From Megaleporinus macrocephalus (taxonomy: Eukaryota > Chordata > Actinopteri > Characiformes > Anostomidae), in contig CM038716.1 of NCBI GenBank assembly GCA_021613375.1, positions 744,001-808,000 on the forward strand: DNA of 64,000 bases, read 5' to 3'. Every line of letters starts with the position of its first letter. Positions within the stretch are counted from its first letter, which is position 1. The notes under the pieces were generated by a model. It ran no database searches, had not been told where the DNA came from, and saw only the letters and a list, made by a program, of their open reading frames with translations. The position numbers and the translations under genes are program-made. Of this stretch, positions 1 through 11,813 are shown piece by piece.

Positions 1-350
1 GCAAACGGCCTGGGATTGTGTCCGCACATGTTAATCCCACTGTCATGAAGCAAGGTCATAATATTAAGGAAAAGGCAGGGCTAGCATGAAAATGAGGATA
101 TGTAGATAAGCTAGTGCCTCAGGAGTGTTTTTGTTTGAACAGACTTACAGTTAGTGAGTCATATAATTCCAGTTTTACGTACACTCCTGGAACCTCATAA
201 TGGAAACAAATTACTGCCTAAGGGCTTAAGGTGTACTGGGAGAACTGTTCAGTTCCCTCGCAGTACCACTGGCAGCCAGACAGCTGCATTTACTCTTTAT
301 ACAACATCTGTATATATGGTCTTAGATCCTACAATGCAGGTTACGATAAT

Positions 351-358
351 GATGTGTA

Positions 359-457
<99 letters not shown>

Positions 458-471
458 TTATTTATATATAG
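351..471. repeat. (TG)n(TA)n microsatellite with TTTA tail
   Basis: A short TG run leads into an almost perfect TA run of about 80 bases and ends in TTTA units. The open frames across it are pure dinucleotide translations (Tyr-Ile repeats) and are not genes. Confidence 0.97.
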
Positions 472-1344
472 CTCCCTCCCTGAACTTCTTCAATGCTGTG
501 TAATTAGCCACTTCCCTTGTTAGTTGCAGCATCAAGCCATGAGCAACAACTGGGGCCTGAGCGGCCTCTTAGGAATGATAACACAGCAGCTTGCATTCTG
601 CAGGAGCACACAGAAGGGTGTGGACAAGGAGGTGCATTGCTATAGTAACAGAGGAAGTAGGGGTGTGAAGCAGCATGATGATTAGATGGAAGTAAAAGTG
701 TCAGTAGGAGTAGGGAGTGATGATTTAAAGTAAGGATGCATCAAACCAATTTTCAGAATCATTGCCAGGAATATATTAAAAGGATATCAGGTACTGTTTC
801 TTTGTCACTGTCATTGTAAAAGTAAAATTTAAAAAGACAGTAAAACTTCCTAAAACAATGTAGTTAAAAAATGGTAGTTAGGCTTTTCATGTTTGCAATA
901 ATTAACATAGTTAATTGTGATAAACTGCATTTGTCTTATTTGCTCAAATTTAACTATAAAGTGCATTTTGTTATAGCTACAAATTAGTGCTATCAGAATG
1001 TATTTATCACTTTCACTAATTCACTAACATGTTTTTTCATCCAAAAAATGCAGCATCAGTGTTCCAACTTCTCTGCGACTGTCGCTACATCACTACATTT
1101 AATCTTGTTTAGAGGGAAAACATAAGTTTGCTGTCGTAAATATAAAGCTCATGTCTCATGTCAGCTCATCAGACAGCTTGACACTCAGGGAGAAAATAAG
1201 ATATAGAAAAAGGAGAAGAGAGAAGTGGAGGAGTAATGAATTATTTTTGGCCTTACAGTAACTCTGCTTTTTGCTATTTGGACTTGTCCCAGACATGCAC
1301 ACATACATACACACTCATTTGTTTCTCTATACCTACCTTCTTTA

Positions 1345-1593
1345 CATATCGTCGCTGTCCAATGAAAAACCAAAACTGCAACTTTACAGGAGAGACCAAA
1401 AAAAAAATTTGTACTTTCAATGTAAGTCAATGGAACCAGAATTTTTTCCAAGCTATTTTGAAGCGCTTCTATTGGTCCATTCACCCTGAAATTTAAACAA
1501 TATAAACGACCACTGGCATGTTCAAATAATGTAAAAAAACTTAAAATCGTCAAAAATAGAGATACATGTTTTTCATTGGACAGTGACGATATG
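1345..1593. mobile_element. Palindromic MITE, family A copy 1
   Basis: The element begins CATATCGTCGCTGTCCAATG and ends with its inverted complement, with one mismatch over about 26 terminal bases (CGTCGC against CGTCAC). It is about 249 bp and has no coding capacity. A second, inverted copy lies at about 19918-20168, which shows that this is a dispersed repeat. The superfamily is not fixed because no clear target duplication is visible. Confidence 0.85.
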
Positions 1594-1963
1594 CTGTGTT
1601 ATTGTTTCACCTGATCCAAATTACTAGATTACTAAATTACTAGAGAAAACTATATTTCTTGAAAATTTTGAAATGGAACCAGACTTTTTTTTAGACATGA
1701 TTATATTGTAACTGCTTTATCTTGTTATTATAATGCATACTGGTTGACAAGAAAAACTGAAGACTTGATTATTTGACTCGTTATCTTTCAAGGGCAGGCC
1801 TAAATACAACAAATACAAAAGCCGATACAACAAATATAACAGCAGATGAACTCCTTTGTTTTATACAGTGTGTACATAATGAACTATTATAATATACTTC
1901 TGTCCAGATTAGAGATTGGAAATGTGTAAACTCTAAATTCTGACCCAACATATCATGAAGAAT

Positions 1964-2280
1964 ATCCATCCATCCATTATCTTTCGCTTTATCCTGCTAG
2001 TCTGGGTCATAGGGGGCTGAAGTCAATCCCAGTGTCATCAGGCGAAGGCAGGGTACACCATGGACAGGTTGCCAGTCCATCACATTGGCCAACACACACT
2101 CATACCTACCCGCAATTTAGAGTGATCGATCAACCTAACATGAATGTCTTTGGACTGTGGGAGGAAATCTGTACAGGGAGAATAAGCAAACTCCACACAG
2201 AATGGCCCGGACCAGGAATCAAACCCGAATCATTTTGCTGTGAGGCAACAGTACTAACCACTGTGCCAAAGAATATGTTA
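1964..2280 (+). repeat. RTE/SINE-like interspersed repeat with ATCC units
   Basis: It starts with an ATCCATCCATCC run, then has text seen very widely in fish genomes: a shallow 'cttatcctgct...tgggtcat' segment, 'tctttggactgtgggagg', 'caaactccacacag' and 'gtgaggcaacagtactaaccactgtgcc'. I recognise this as an abundant teleost non-LTR or SINE-derived repeat. The RTE link is from memory. A degenerate reverse copy is at 12458-12575. Confidence 0.75.
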
Positions 2281-2377
2281 TTGAAATGAGTAACACCTTA
2301 AATCTTTGGGGAGTGTGAAAATATATGCACCATTACATGTGGTTAAGATGTATTGTGTTTGTAAAGTATACAGTTGT

Positions 2378-2903
2378 TCGATCTGGATGTGGGGTACCCT
2401 CATATCTATGTTACCTTCTGGTTCTCTCCTATTAGCTTATGCTGTTATAGTTAGATTTGTTATTCACCAGCCACAGTCATAATTAATTTTGCAGAATTAA
2501 TTTTGTCTGTACCACCATTGAAATAGGATGGGACTGTGAACTGTTTCAGTTCACTCCCACTTTTCATAACAACTCAGTCAGAGACTGCCTCTACCTGTGC
2601 AGTTTCTAAAAGCTTTTACTATTCAGACTTCAAACAGAGATTCTCTTAGCTTTTATTTGGAATTTAGCTTATTCAATTGTAAATACTTTTCGAGCAGAGG
2701 AGGATGGGTCTCCCCTTGTGAGTCTTGGTTCCTCTAAAGGTTTTTACCTTCAGTCTTGAGGGAGTTTTCCCTTTTTACCATCACCCCTAGTTTGCTCACT
2801 GGGGGATATATGTTGTAAATGCATGTTCTCAGACTCGTGTACAGCTGCTTTGTGACAACATCATTGTAAAACGTGGTATACAAATAAACCTGTAATTGAA
2901 ATT
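2378..2903 (+). mobile_element. LINE 3' UTR fragment, CR1/L2-type family
   Basis: This matches, in opposite orientation, the 3' region of the larger LINE at 19678-21660. Shared blocks include 'ccttctggttctctcct', 'gaaataggatgggactg', 'cagagactgcctctacc', 'gaggatgggtctcccc', 'gagggagttttccctt' and the end 'caaataaac...attgaaatt'. It is a 5'-truncated dead copy with no RT. Confidence 0.85.
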
Positions 2904-3351
2904 AGAATGGAAATAGAAAATTCATGTTACATAACACTTTTCTGGGTCTCATTAACCAATATACTTTATCTTTAGAATGTTACTGAATTTAAAGACAGTG
3001 ACTTATATGACAACTCTTGTTCAAGCTAAAACATGCTGACCATCCATTAATAGGAATATGATTGCTTACATATAATATTTCTGCTCAACATGGCAGCCAC
3101 TCCACAGGAGAATGAGCAAATTGAGTCATTCTGAGTTTTCCCTAACATTTAAGTACACTTACTCTAATCATCTTTTCAGTTTCTTTCTCCCGGCACAGTC
3201 ATGGGCCTGCTGGAGACTGCATTATTGATAGCCATCTCTGGTGGAGCATCTGCTCTTGTGCTCTCTAATGTTCTCAAGCAGCTACTTAAACCAGCATCAA
3301 TCTCTTATTTGGAATCCAAACTACGCACATCATGTCAATATATATACAAAT

Positions 3352-3635
3352 ACTATATGGAAAAGTATTTGGACACCTACACATTACACCTACAGGAGCT
3401 TTTATGTTATACTAGTCTATATATTTATAGGCATTAATATGCAGTTGGCCACCCATTTGCAGTTTTTAATCCTACAAGTATGTCTGTTGGAGTTTTTATC
3501 CCATTTTTGTCATTCAGAATAGCATTTGTGAAGTCAAACACTGATGTTTGAAGGTGCTTGACATTATACACCTAGGAAATAGGACTAAATGAAACTCAAT
3601 AATTCAGAGTTGTGTCTCAATACTTTTGTCTAATA
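3352..3635. mobile_element. Tc1-type MITE with terminal inverted repeats
   Basis: The left end 'tatggaaaagtatttggaca' is the inverted counterpart of the right end 'tgtctcaatacttttgtcta'. The element is about 285 bp and non-coding. The 'aaaagtatt.ggacacct' terminus belongs to a very common class of fish Tc1-derived non-autonomous elements (family knowledge). A related terminus is found at 18684. Confidence 0.8.
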
Positions 3636-4164
3636 CTGTTTGTGTCTAAGGGAGCTTGTCTCTGGGTTATGTTTTCTATGAAGGTCTCTGAGTGGCATCA
3701 GACTTCAGGAGAGATTTTTCCAGTGTCCCCGCCACAGTGGAAGAGGGAGAGAAAGAGAAATGGGTCTCCTCCTCTTTCTCTCTGGCTTGTGTGACGGACA
3801 GGGAGCTGACACACATCACCAAATCAAACTTAACTAGGTCTAGCCCAGGACTGGTTTAACTTTAGAAAACTTAAAAGTTTACTTGAGAGAAAATCTCAGC
3901 ATCTTTCTTCCTTTTCTAACTCTCTCCTCCAACACTCTGTAATTGCTTGGCAGTAATGTTGCTGTTCTTGTTTTTTAGTTAATTGTCAAATTGTAGTTGC
4001 AGTAAAGTACAACCACAGGTGTTTGAAAGCTCGTCTTCCTGTTGTCGAATATTTGCGAAGTAAAAAAACCAAATCACCCAATGCAGCAACCCACATGCAA
4101 ACATAAGTAGCATTATTGCATTATTTTGAATTACTACTGTGCTATGAGTGCAGCATGTTTAGCT

Positions 4165-4570
4165 ATGTTTCTCTCGCCATCTCTAGAGAGAATAGCGAAA
4201 AAAAAGCTTTATTTGTGTTAAGTGTAATTCTTGTCTGAGGACACTCCACTCCACTCAGTGAAACACTTACTGAGGCACCTGTTCAAGGTGCTCTGATTAT
4301 AGGAGATTCTATTTTACAGCATGTGAAAATAGCTACAAGCAGGTTATGGGTGCTGAATTACAGGTTGTCCAAGTGGGCTTTGTAGATAATTGATCTACTT
4401 TTGAGGGCAAGCCTGGTCTTTTATGTTGGGATGGTATTCACCACACGCGGGAGAGGGCTGCTCTCATTTCTTGTAGTATAGCACACAGCCTTAGTCATTT
4501 GTGTAGAATAGTTAATCGCTGACTACCCAGGGCCAAGACCAGGCGGCAGAGAAACAGGCTAGGGATGAAA
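4165..4570 (+). pseudogene. LINE ORF1 relic, SGNH/esterase-like domain
   Basis: The plus strand reads as a degenerate esterase-like segment. It has 'IIGDSIL.HVKIA' near 4290-4335 and a C-terminal 'RERAALISCSIAHSLSHLCR' near 4450-4506, close to the G-D-S and D-G-x-H-x-T blocks of SGNH domains. Such domains occur in ORF1 of several vertebrate CR1/L2-group LINEs. The frame changes several times between the blocks, so it is a dead fragment. Its RT is not adjacent. It may belong to the same family as the LINE at 19678-21660, but I cannot show that. Confidence 0.55.
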
Positions 4571-4605
4571 CAATTTCTTGAAAAAATCATTGACGCAAAT
4601 TCGTT

Positions 4606-4986
4606 GTGAGAGGAAAACAGAAGAGACGGGCCAGAGATGGGCCAGTGACTAAAATGTGGGCCAAAAACTATGTACAGTGTGTCTACTGTGAAACTGAACG
4701 AGCTGAGGGACCCGTTATTGAGCGAAAACTTGAAGAAAGACTGAAGGCTGAAGTTATCTTCTATTTGAATTTTCCATTCCACCTGATGATGCAGTGGTTA
4801 CAGGCGGCAGAAGGTGGAACCAGGAATTTAAATAAGAAGCAAGCAATTGAGCTTTTCCAGCAAGTTTTTCAGAGTTTTTACAATAGTTTTACAGTAGCTA
4901 AGCACAACATCAGTACTTCAGCGTCTGAGCAAAAGATGAAGAACATACACCCCTTACACACCCTCATCTCTCACAGTAAATCCTAA
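4606..4986 (+). other. Unassigned open frame of 126 codons downstream of the LINE relic
   Basis: The frame is uninterrupted for 126 codons and starts on a GTG. The first in-frame ATG is at about 4654, leaving 110 codons. The N-terminal part is basic (KQKRRARDG) and the middle is mixed hydrophobic-charged. No signal peptide, zinc motif or known catalytic motif is visible. It follows directly on the LINE ORF1 relic, so a transposon origin is the simplest reading. It may also be a chance frame. Confidence 0.2.
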
Positions 4987-5984
4987 AATATCACAGAAAA
5001 CAAAATATCAGGTGGTGTATGGAGCCTAAAATGCACCAATCTAATACAGCAAATATACTCAATTTAATTTGGTTGCAGTAAGTAGGGTCAGCAAGTGTAG
5101 GACAAGCTTCAGCATAGCAAATGTACAGTAGCCAGTCTTGTGACCTTCTAGTAGGATGTATAGGTCTAGTATTAAATTTCAATAATAATAATAATTATTA
5201 AACTGTTTTCTTTAAGACCGTACTTTATGCAATGTAATCTTTGTTCTTTACTGGCTTACATGAAATGATCTACTTTCAAAATTATTAAATAACTTAAGTT
5301 TGGGAGAAGGACCACACCCAAACTTCTTCTTTCCATCATTACATGTTCTATATGAACCACTCCTCTGCCCTCATCATCTCGTGACGAAATTCGCACCGAC
5401 ATAGCCATAGCTTCGTCTTGACACCCTGACAGCTCCTCACTCTCTGCTTACATGGACACGCTTCAGACGATGAGTTCTTTGCAAATTGCCAGCACATCCT
5501 GCCTACTTGCTATTCCTCGCTTTGCTCCTCGTTTGGGGTCCTTTATCACCGTCCCCGCCACTCCTGCTGGGGCTGCTTCCGGACGTAGGCCTTATTCCTC
5601 TGCCTCAACCATGTTGGCTTCTTGGCCCCACTCGCCGCTTTTCACGCTCCAGCAAACACACGCTGTCACATTATTGTCTACCTTCTTACAATGTTGTTTT
5701 ATAGCAGGTCATGCCTTATGTCATCTAATCAGTGTTGTCACAATTCCACTACTACATAATGTCGGTTCATGGTACCATGACTTCTTATTGGCAAATTTAT
5801 GATGATGTAATTAAAGACATGAAGGATTTTAAGTGGTCGCGACAATGTACTGACAAACGTTGTCACTATGTAGCTGCAGAATTGTGTATAATATCATCTC
5901 AGCTTATGAGAAATTACCTGTGTTTGCATGGTCCTCTCTTCATTTCTGCCTCTCCCAGCATCACTCCTCGAGTCGCCTCCCACC

Positions 5985-6430
5985 TACTCAATCATCCAAC
6001 TTCCCTTTCCCTCAATCGCCCTTCCCCATACCTCAATCATCAAACTTCCCTTTCCCTCAGTTGTCCCTCTCCCTACCTCAATCATCCAATTTCACTTTCC
6101 CTCAAACATCCCCTCCCTTGAATCATCCCTCCAATCATTCCCCTCCGTGCCTCAATCATCCCTCTGTTCTCTCATTCAGCCCTTCTCCTGCTCCCTCCCT
6201 CAATCTTCCTATCATGTCTTTACAGGTCTCCCTATTGCTGCACCTCCTGCATGCCTCAATTATCCCTTCTCCAATCTTTCTACAGGTCCCCCTACTGCAG
6301 TGCCCTATGCCTGCCTCAATTATGCCTCCTCCCCCTCCCTCAATCTTCCTGCCTTTTCTTTACAGCCTTGCCTAATGCTTGCCTCAATCATCCCTCCCTC
6401 GATCTTTCTGACATTTCTTTACAGGTCTCT
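5985..6430. repeat. Imperfect CTCAATCATCC minisatellite
   Basis: Units built around 'cctcaatcatcc' followed by CT-rich filler recur at roughly 50-85 bp spacing. In the right half the units also contain 'ctttctacaggtccc'-like text. Copy-to-copy divergence is high. This repetition produces the long spurious open frames. Confidence 0.75.
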
Positions 6431-6917
6431 CATCATCCACAAATCAAGTCATCCACATAGTCGTTCTCATTCCAGGGCATGCAGATGTAACCACAGCCCC
6501 GCTCAACATCACCTTCCCTTCATACAAACTCTTTATTACTGCAGCCTCCCTGACGTCAGTCAACTCACGGCACTATGTCAGCTTCTTTGGAAGCATTTCC
6601 TTTCTTTACAACTAGTAACTGACAGAACCTCACTTCTGCCTCAACAACCATCAATATTCAGAACACTTTCTCCACACTCAGTCATTTTCTGCTAGCCTTT
6701 AGGATTTCTCCAATGTTTGGAATTCCCATTTTTTCAGTCTTACCCAACACCTCCACGAGGGAGCATCTTGCTGTCTAGTGGAAATATCGTCATTTTTTTC
6801 TCCTTCCCCTAGAGTCTCATCACTCCTACTTTTACAAACTCTGAGCTGCGTTCACTGCTACTCTGATAGAACATCTCTAAAATGCATTGATTAATAAAGT
6901 ATGTAATATATTTTGCT

Positions 6918-7086
6918 ATCAGATGTCAACCAGAGGATGGGTTCCCCCTTTTTGAGTCTGGTTCCTCTCAAGGTTCCTTCCTCTTGCTCTGGGGAAGTTC
7001 TTTCTTGCCACTGTTGCCCCTGGCTTGCTCATTGGGGGCTTGGACCAGGATTTGCTGCTTTATGACACCATTTGTCGCGAAACAAA
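6918..7086 (+). mobile_element. LINE 3' tail fragment
   Basis: The text 'gaggatgggttcccc', 'gagtctggttcctctcaagg', 'gccactgttgcccctggctt' and 'gctcattgggggct' matches the 3' tail class also seen at 2378-2903 and, reversed, at 19678-19915. Only the tail is present. Confidence 0.8.
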
Positions 7087-7686
7087 CCTTGTCCTGACTA
7101 GACATTTACCTGCTTAGAACTTAGACTTCTTTCTTCTTGATTCAATACTCTTGACATTCAACATCAAAATAGCAAACTAAACAATTTGGCTAACCACCCT
7201 TCTCCACCTTAAGTACCTTCTATGGCTTCCCATCAGGGATCCTCTGATCTAATAATCTAACTCCTGGCACAAGAAGCTTGCATTTCTCTAAGTTGGGACT
7301 TTAGGGGCCTGGCTCCAAATCTCAGTAACTGATGCCATCACCACTACCTTACCAGTCATCTTTCTCCTAGCCTACTTTAACTTTTCAGATGTTCAGAATT
7401 GACATTGCTCTCAGCTTCATCTGCCATCGCCATTTACCCGCCAATGTCACATCTGTCTGTCCTCAAATCAAATACGGCTTCTTGTCAGGGACTCTCGGAC
7501 CACACAATCCAACTTCTTGGACCTTAGTCCTCCCAGGCATATCATAGTTACATTCGTTACCAAACCAATGAGAAACTTGTGTCTATCTCAGCTGGAGCTT
7601 TTAGGGCCTGGCTTCAAAACCCAGCAGCAGAAGCCACCCAGAACTCCAGCCCCAAGTTTCTCAGAGTTCCCCCTCCTTGCCCTGCC

Positions 7687-7775
7687 TTAGTGGTCTGCAC
7701 TTCGCAAAATGAAGTTATGAAATAATTTAAGTTTGGGAGAAGGACCACGGCTTAGTGGTCCGCACTTGGCAAATA
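7687..7775. repeat. Short direct duplication, about 65 bp apart
   Basis: 'tagtggtctgcacttcgcaa' at about 7689 recurs as 'tagtggtccgcacttggcaa' at about 7754. The right-hand bounding sequence of the C/T-rich block lies between the two copies. Confidence 0.7.
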
Positions 7776-8480
7776 AGATATTTGTGCTACTCATGTATTG
7801 TATTTACGCTTATTTACATCTGTTCCAAGAAAGTATTCTTACAGGTGAAAATACACTTCAAACTACAATAAACGGTTATAAACAATGAGTATATTTGGCT
7901 AAGACCTTTGCACAGTAGTGTATGTCACAGTATTGGACAGGTACAGTGTTTTAAGGCATACGAGTCAGATTCCATTTAGAGCAACTATTGCATCTGCTTC
8001 TAAGAAAGAGATTTAGAATTTTTGAAAGGATGTACATTTTTTAAAAAATCTGATTACTTCTTTAAGAGTTATAATCACTCAAAATCTTACTCAATTAATA
8101 ATGTCCTTTTTAGTGACAGTCCTATTGTTCCATTAGCTCACTAAATGATAACTTCTACAGACAATAAACATTTGCAGCCCTTTAAACTGTATAAATTAAC
8201 TAACATCTGTACAGTAGACTTCTACCAATTTTTAGTGTTGATTTTCTTTCCTTTGATACATTTCAGTGTTAATCATACTTATTAATTCACATGCAGTCAG
8301 ATAGTTAAAGGCAAACAAAAAAGGCAAAGAGAGAGAGGAAGAGCACAGTCAGGCTCTATTTTATTATAAACAAACTTTCTCATTACGTAGTGATCTGTAT
8401 AGTGACATTGCAAAGTAAATGTATTTTTGCATATATATTTTAAGTTAAAGTCCAGAAACGGTAACTGGGCTGTTTTCTAC

Positions 8481-8621
8481 AATACTGCAGCACAACACTG
8501 TTAAAACTCCCTCACTGTCTGAGTCATGCCCTAATATCTCTGTTATTGCAATATAACAATATTGCAGCACAACACTGTTAAAACTCCCTCACTGTCTGAG
8601 TCATGCCCTAATATCTCTGTT
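8481..8621. repeat. Tandem duplication, period 77 bp
   Basis: Bases 8481-8544 and 8558-8621 are identical except for one base (AATACTGCAG against AATATTGCAG). A 13-bp spacer separates the copies. The near identity indicates a recent local duplication. Confidence 0.95.
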
Positions 8622-9273
8622 GGCTCATTATTAATATGAGATGAGCTTTGTTTAGTCTGTGTACAGCATATATATCTAAAAAATATTTTTATATCACACC
8701 TGCAGAACAGAACTTGAAAGCATGACAAATTTATTTTCCAGAGTTTACAGAGAACATTTGGTAGACTAGATTTACTATATCACAACTGTAAATGGGTGTT
8801 TACCTCAATTTATTTATATTTACTTCGATTTTAAAGAATTCTTAAGTTATTAGCAGACAGGCACAAGTAAAAAAATATACACTACAGATTTTAAGTTTAA
8901 ATTATACATAATAAAAGTAACCAAAAAATAATACGCATAGTACCTGTTTAGCAAGGATTAGCTAGGTAGTCAGTGACTCCTGCAAGCAGAGATATTAGCA
9001 GGTTTTGTATTTAGCAGCTAATAAGAACATTTTGTAATTAAATATACTATACTATTGGCTAACGTCCATTCCTCATAAGTCCTGGTAAAGTTTTCCAAAC
9101 TGTTTTTACAGTGAGGAAACAATTTCGTTTTGACTGGTGAATCTTTTCAATTTTTTTAAATTGGTCTTTAAGGCAATAAGCTAATGATATATATATTTTA
9201 CTCTGTAACATAAAAAGCCAACAAAGTAAAATGTAATAAACAAAGCATTTGTACATTGTTTCCCACACCTATA

Positions 9274-9281
<8 letters not shown>

Positions 9282-9310
<29 letters not shown>

Positions 9311-9328
9311 ATATATATATATATATAT
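9282..9328. repeat. (TG)n(TA)n microsatellite
   Basis: A TG run of about 12 units is followed by a TA run of about 10 units. Confidence 0.97.
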
Positions 9329-11366
9329 GATTGCTCAGGCGTTACATGTTCTCTTTATTGTACACACATAAAAGTGTGTGTAGGTTTACAGTATGTGGAC
9401 TTTACATTAGGGATATTATAAAGTATAAAATGGGATGAAAACTAGAAAATTAACTATGATAAAAAAAACTAGCAGCTTTGAACACTGAGAAAGTACATAC
9501 CAACTAAAAGCATTTACTTGTCACTGTATAAGGAGAGGTAAAAACATGTCTAACAAGTCTAGTCTTGGACTAAATTGCCATGGCAGTGGTGAATCTCTAT
9601 TTTCATTTCATTATAGGCAATGCTAAGCCTTAATTTGAATATGGGAAACTGACCCTATATTGTAAGGGCATTTTTGTGTCCATCTTGCATGTCCAATCGC
9701 TCTCCCAGCATTGAAATTTTATTTATACTGTTTTCAGACTAGTGTGATGCCCAAAGCTATGTGGTAGAGAAAAGACACTGAGGTGGTGCTGGAAACCAGG
9801 ATCCCCTTATTCCAGGATAAAGTAGAATAATGCATTGGCTCTGTGTTTTTCCATAGTCAAATTAGAATTAAGAAACTTGTTTATGGGTGGCACAAAATGC
9901 CAGAATGGCTGATGGTAAACTGCTCATAAGGAAGTGGTGTGTTATGTCAGGGCTCTATTAAGCCAAATTGTAGTGTAGGTCACAAGTTACACATCATATT
10001 GTTAACCATGGGGACTGTCCATGTGTGTTTTTCCACTGTTATTTCTGACCATACCCCATAATGAAATCAGATACGATCCTTAAAGTACCTTTCATTTCCT
10101 CATTTCAAATTCACCAACCCACACAGTCACAACATATTGCAGTCTCATCCGCACAGACATCTCTTCAATCTTTGAGCCCTGGCAGTTGCTGTCACTCTCA
10201 TTTAGATCTGGGTGTTAAAAGTTTTCAATAAGTTAAATAAATCTTAGTCTATTTTCTCCCAGGCCCCATTCCCATCCCTAGTGACAACATTCTGCAATTA
10301 AGGTTGGGTTTCCTGATACAGTAGTAGCATGAATAAAAAGAACTAGAGGGATGAAAGCCTAAAAAGAAGAGTGTAATGAAATAAACTTAGATTTGGCAGG
10401 TATAAGCAAAACATTTCAGGTTGTTAGTAGGGGCGTTTTCACACCAGCACTAGTTAGTCCAGTTAAAATGGACTCTGGGTCGTTTGTTTTGGCATGTGTG
10501 ACAATGACAAGACAATGTAAAACCATATTCTACACATATTAAAACAGCATGAGTAAATAAGTCCAGAGCTGCCAACAAAAGATATAAAACATAAATATGA
10601 CAAAAAAGACCCTGACTCACTGAGCAGCTGAAATCCTATATCTAGCAAAATCAAAGACGTTTTGCTTTCAAAATTACTGCAGTTGGTCTCCTCAGCATTT
10701 ATATACTGCTGTTGAGTGTTGTCAAAAGAAGCTGATATTTTTAAATATAAGTATCAGAGAAAAAAGAAAAAGTGGTACTAAACAGTCTTGAGCACTAATA
10801 GAAGCGAGTGCAAAATTTTAAATTCATCATCATGGTTGCCAAAACATTTCCAGAAAATTACACACCAATGCAAATGTATAAAATCCATTAACAGACATCA
10901 TTCAATACAGTATGAATCTCTTCATTCACCCACACGACGCTATCTAACACACAAAGCTATGTTCAATGCAAAGCTATGTTCAATGATTCTCTTCCATAGT
11001 CTAATCGATAATGTAAAAAGGAAATTCCAGAATCTACATATGAGACAGTTCCATGCTGGAAGCTGTTCTGATCCTCCACTTGCCTGACATCTTTACTGCT
11101 TCATTAGTCTTTTTTCCACAAACAGTGTCCTTTCACTGACAGGCTTAGTGTCGATTCCTTGCGTGCTAAATTCGTTCTGCGTGTATGAACAAGGCTCACT
11201 AGCATGACGAACTCACCTTTTATTTACATGTGATAAATGTGTTCAGCTTTACACAGCCATTTTTGGCACTCTTTTTTACCGCTTCAAACGCTGAAGACGG
11301 TTAATAAATTAAACAAACATAAGTACAGCCTACTAAACACAGTGCAGCACATAGCCCGAAATAAGG

Positions 11367-11482
11367 CCGCGTTCAAAATCCCATACTAACATGCTAAAAC
11401 ACAGAATGCCAGTACACCAGTATTATAGTATATTCATATCTATAATATGTATACCATGCTAGTATATGGTTTGGGATGGAGC
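11367..11482. mobile_element. Short palindromic MITE-like repeat
   Basis: The ends 'gcgttcaaaatcccatac' and 'gtatatggtttgggatgga' are imperfect inverted repeats about 110 bp apart, with TA-rich text between. The pattern resembles the 'gcgttccaaatcgcatac' fish MITEs, often PIF/Harbinger-like. That class assignment is inference. Confidence 0.5.
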
Positions 11483-11705
11483 TTTATTTTATAAAAGGGG
11501 TCAGCGGTCGACCACAGCAGCCATATTATGTTATTACCAGTCATTCCTTCTGTAGCTTTTTTCCCAAAAAAGACAGATTGATAGTAATGTTCTAGAGGAG
11601 CGAATTAACCGTCGAGTAGGCTAACTAACTCGGTGGGATACGTATATGAGAGATTAGCCCGGCGGCCATGGCCCGTTTCCCACTGTTATCCCACAAACCC
11701 CTCAC

Positions 11706-11813
11706 CTGCTCGCTGGCTGAAAGCTCCTTCTCCAACTGCCAGTGTTTGTTGTGCCAGACGAGGTAATGGAGGCGGAAGCGACTCTTCTCCGGAGTTTTCT
11801 TGGCAGAAATCAT
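11706..11813 (-). CDS. ankrd13b: ANKRD13 family protein, first coding exon (ankrd13b-like)
   Basis: On the minus strand an ATG at 11813 opens 36 codons that end at a GTGAGG donor (GT at 11705-11704) in phase 0. The peptide contains RLHYLVWHNKHWQLEKEL, matching the 'LHYLVWHNRHRELEKE' opening of ANKRD13B. ANKRD13A has LLVWKN at this place. The start MISAKKTPEK resembles the MIPA... start of ANKRD13B. ANKRD13 proteins are ankyrin-repeat, UIM-containing adaptors that bind ubiquitinated receptors at the plasma membrane and endosomes and affect their internalisation (family knowledge). This exon encodes only the start of the first ankyrin unit. The neighbour is git1 in divergent orientation, as in mammals, which supports the B paralogue. 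An ANKRD13D assignment cannot be fully excluded. The rest of the gene is outside the window. Confidence 0.85.

Larger units (their letters stand above)
5283..7760 (+). repeat. C/T-rich block bounded by similar short sequences
   Basis: The sequence 'taagtttgggagaaggacca' occurs at about 5294 and again at about 7730, each preceded by a related 'ttat.aaataa' stretch. Between them lies about 2.4 kb, strongly pyrimidine-rich on the plus strand, with a minisatellite in the middle and a LINE tail at 6918-7086. The long overlapping open frames across it (up to 255 codons) are rich in Ser, Pro and Leu, start in different frames and track the CT bias. I do not regard them as genes. The bounding repeats may be ends of an uncharacterised element. 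Confidence 0.45.
1..11705 (-). other. ankrd13b: Intron 1 of ankrd13b (partial, runs off the left edge)
   Basis: The exon at 11706-11813 ends in a GT donor on the minus strand. I found no following ankyrin-repeat exon on the minus strand down to position 1. The stretch is therefore read as a first intron of at least 11.7 kb. It is AT-rich and holds MITEs, LINE tails, a C/T-rich minisatellite block and microsatellites, listed separately. Parts without an assignment are 1-350, 472-1344, 1594-1960, 2904-3350, 3636-4160, 7087-7686, 7776-8480, 8622-9280 and 9331-11365. In those I see no gene and no recognisable repeat. The intron assignment is inference from the exon call. Confidence 0.6.

Noticed and set aside
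154..503. Open frames with Tyr-Ile repeats
   Set aside because: They translate the TA microsatellite and have no unique coding part of note.
3201..3437. 78-codon ATG frame with a hydrophobic start (MGLLETALLIAISGGASAL)
   Set aside because: Its second half reads into the Tc1-type MITE at 3352. There is no homology I recognise and no splice partner.
5452..6695. Overlapping frames of up to 255 codons
   Set aside because: Several frames stay open at once because of the C/T-rich minisatellite. Composition (Ser, Pro, Leu, Phe) follows the bias.
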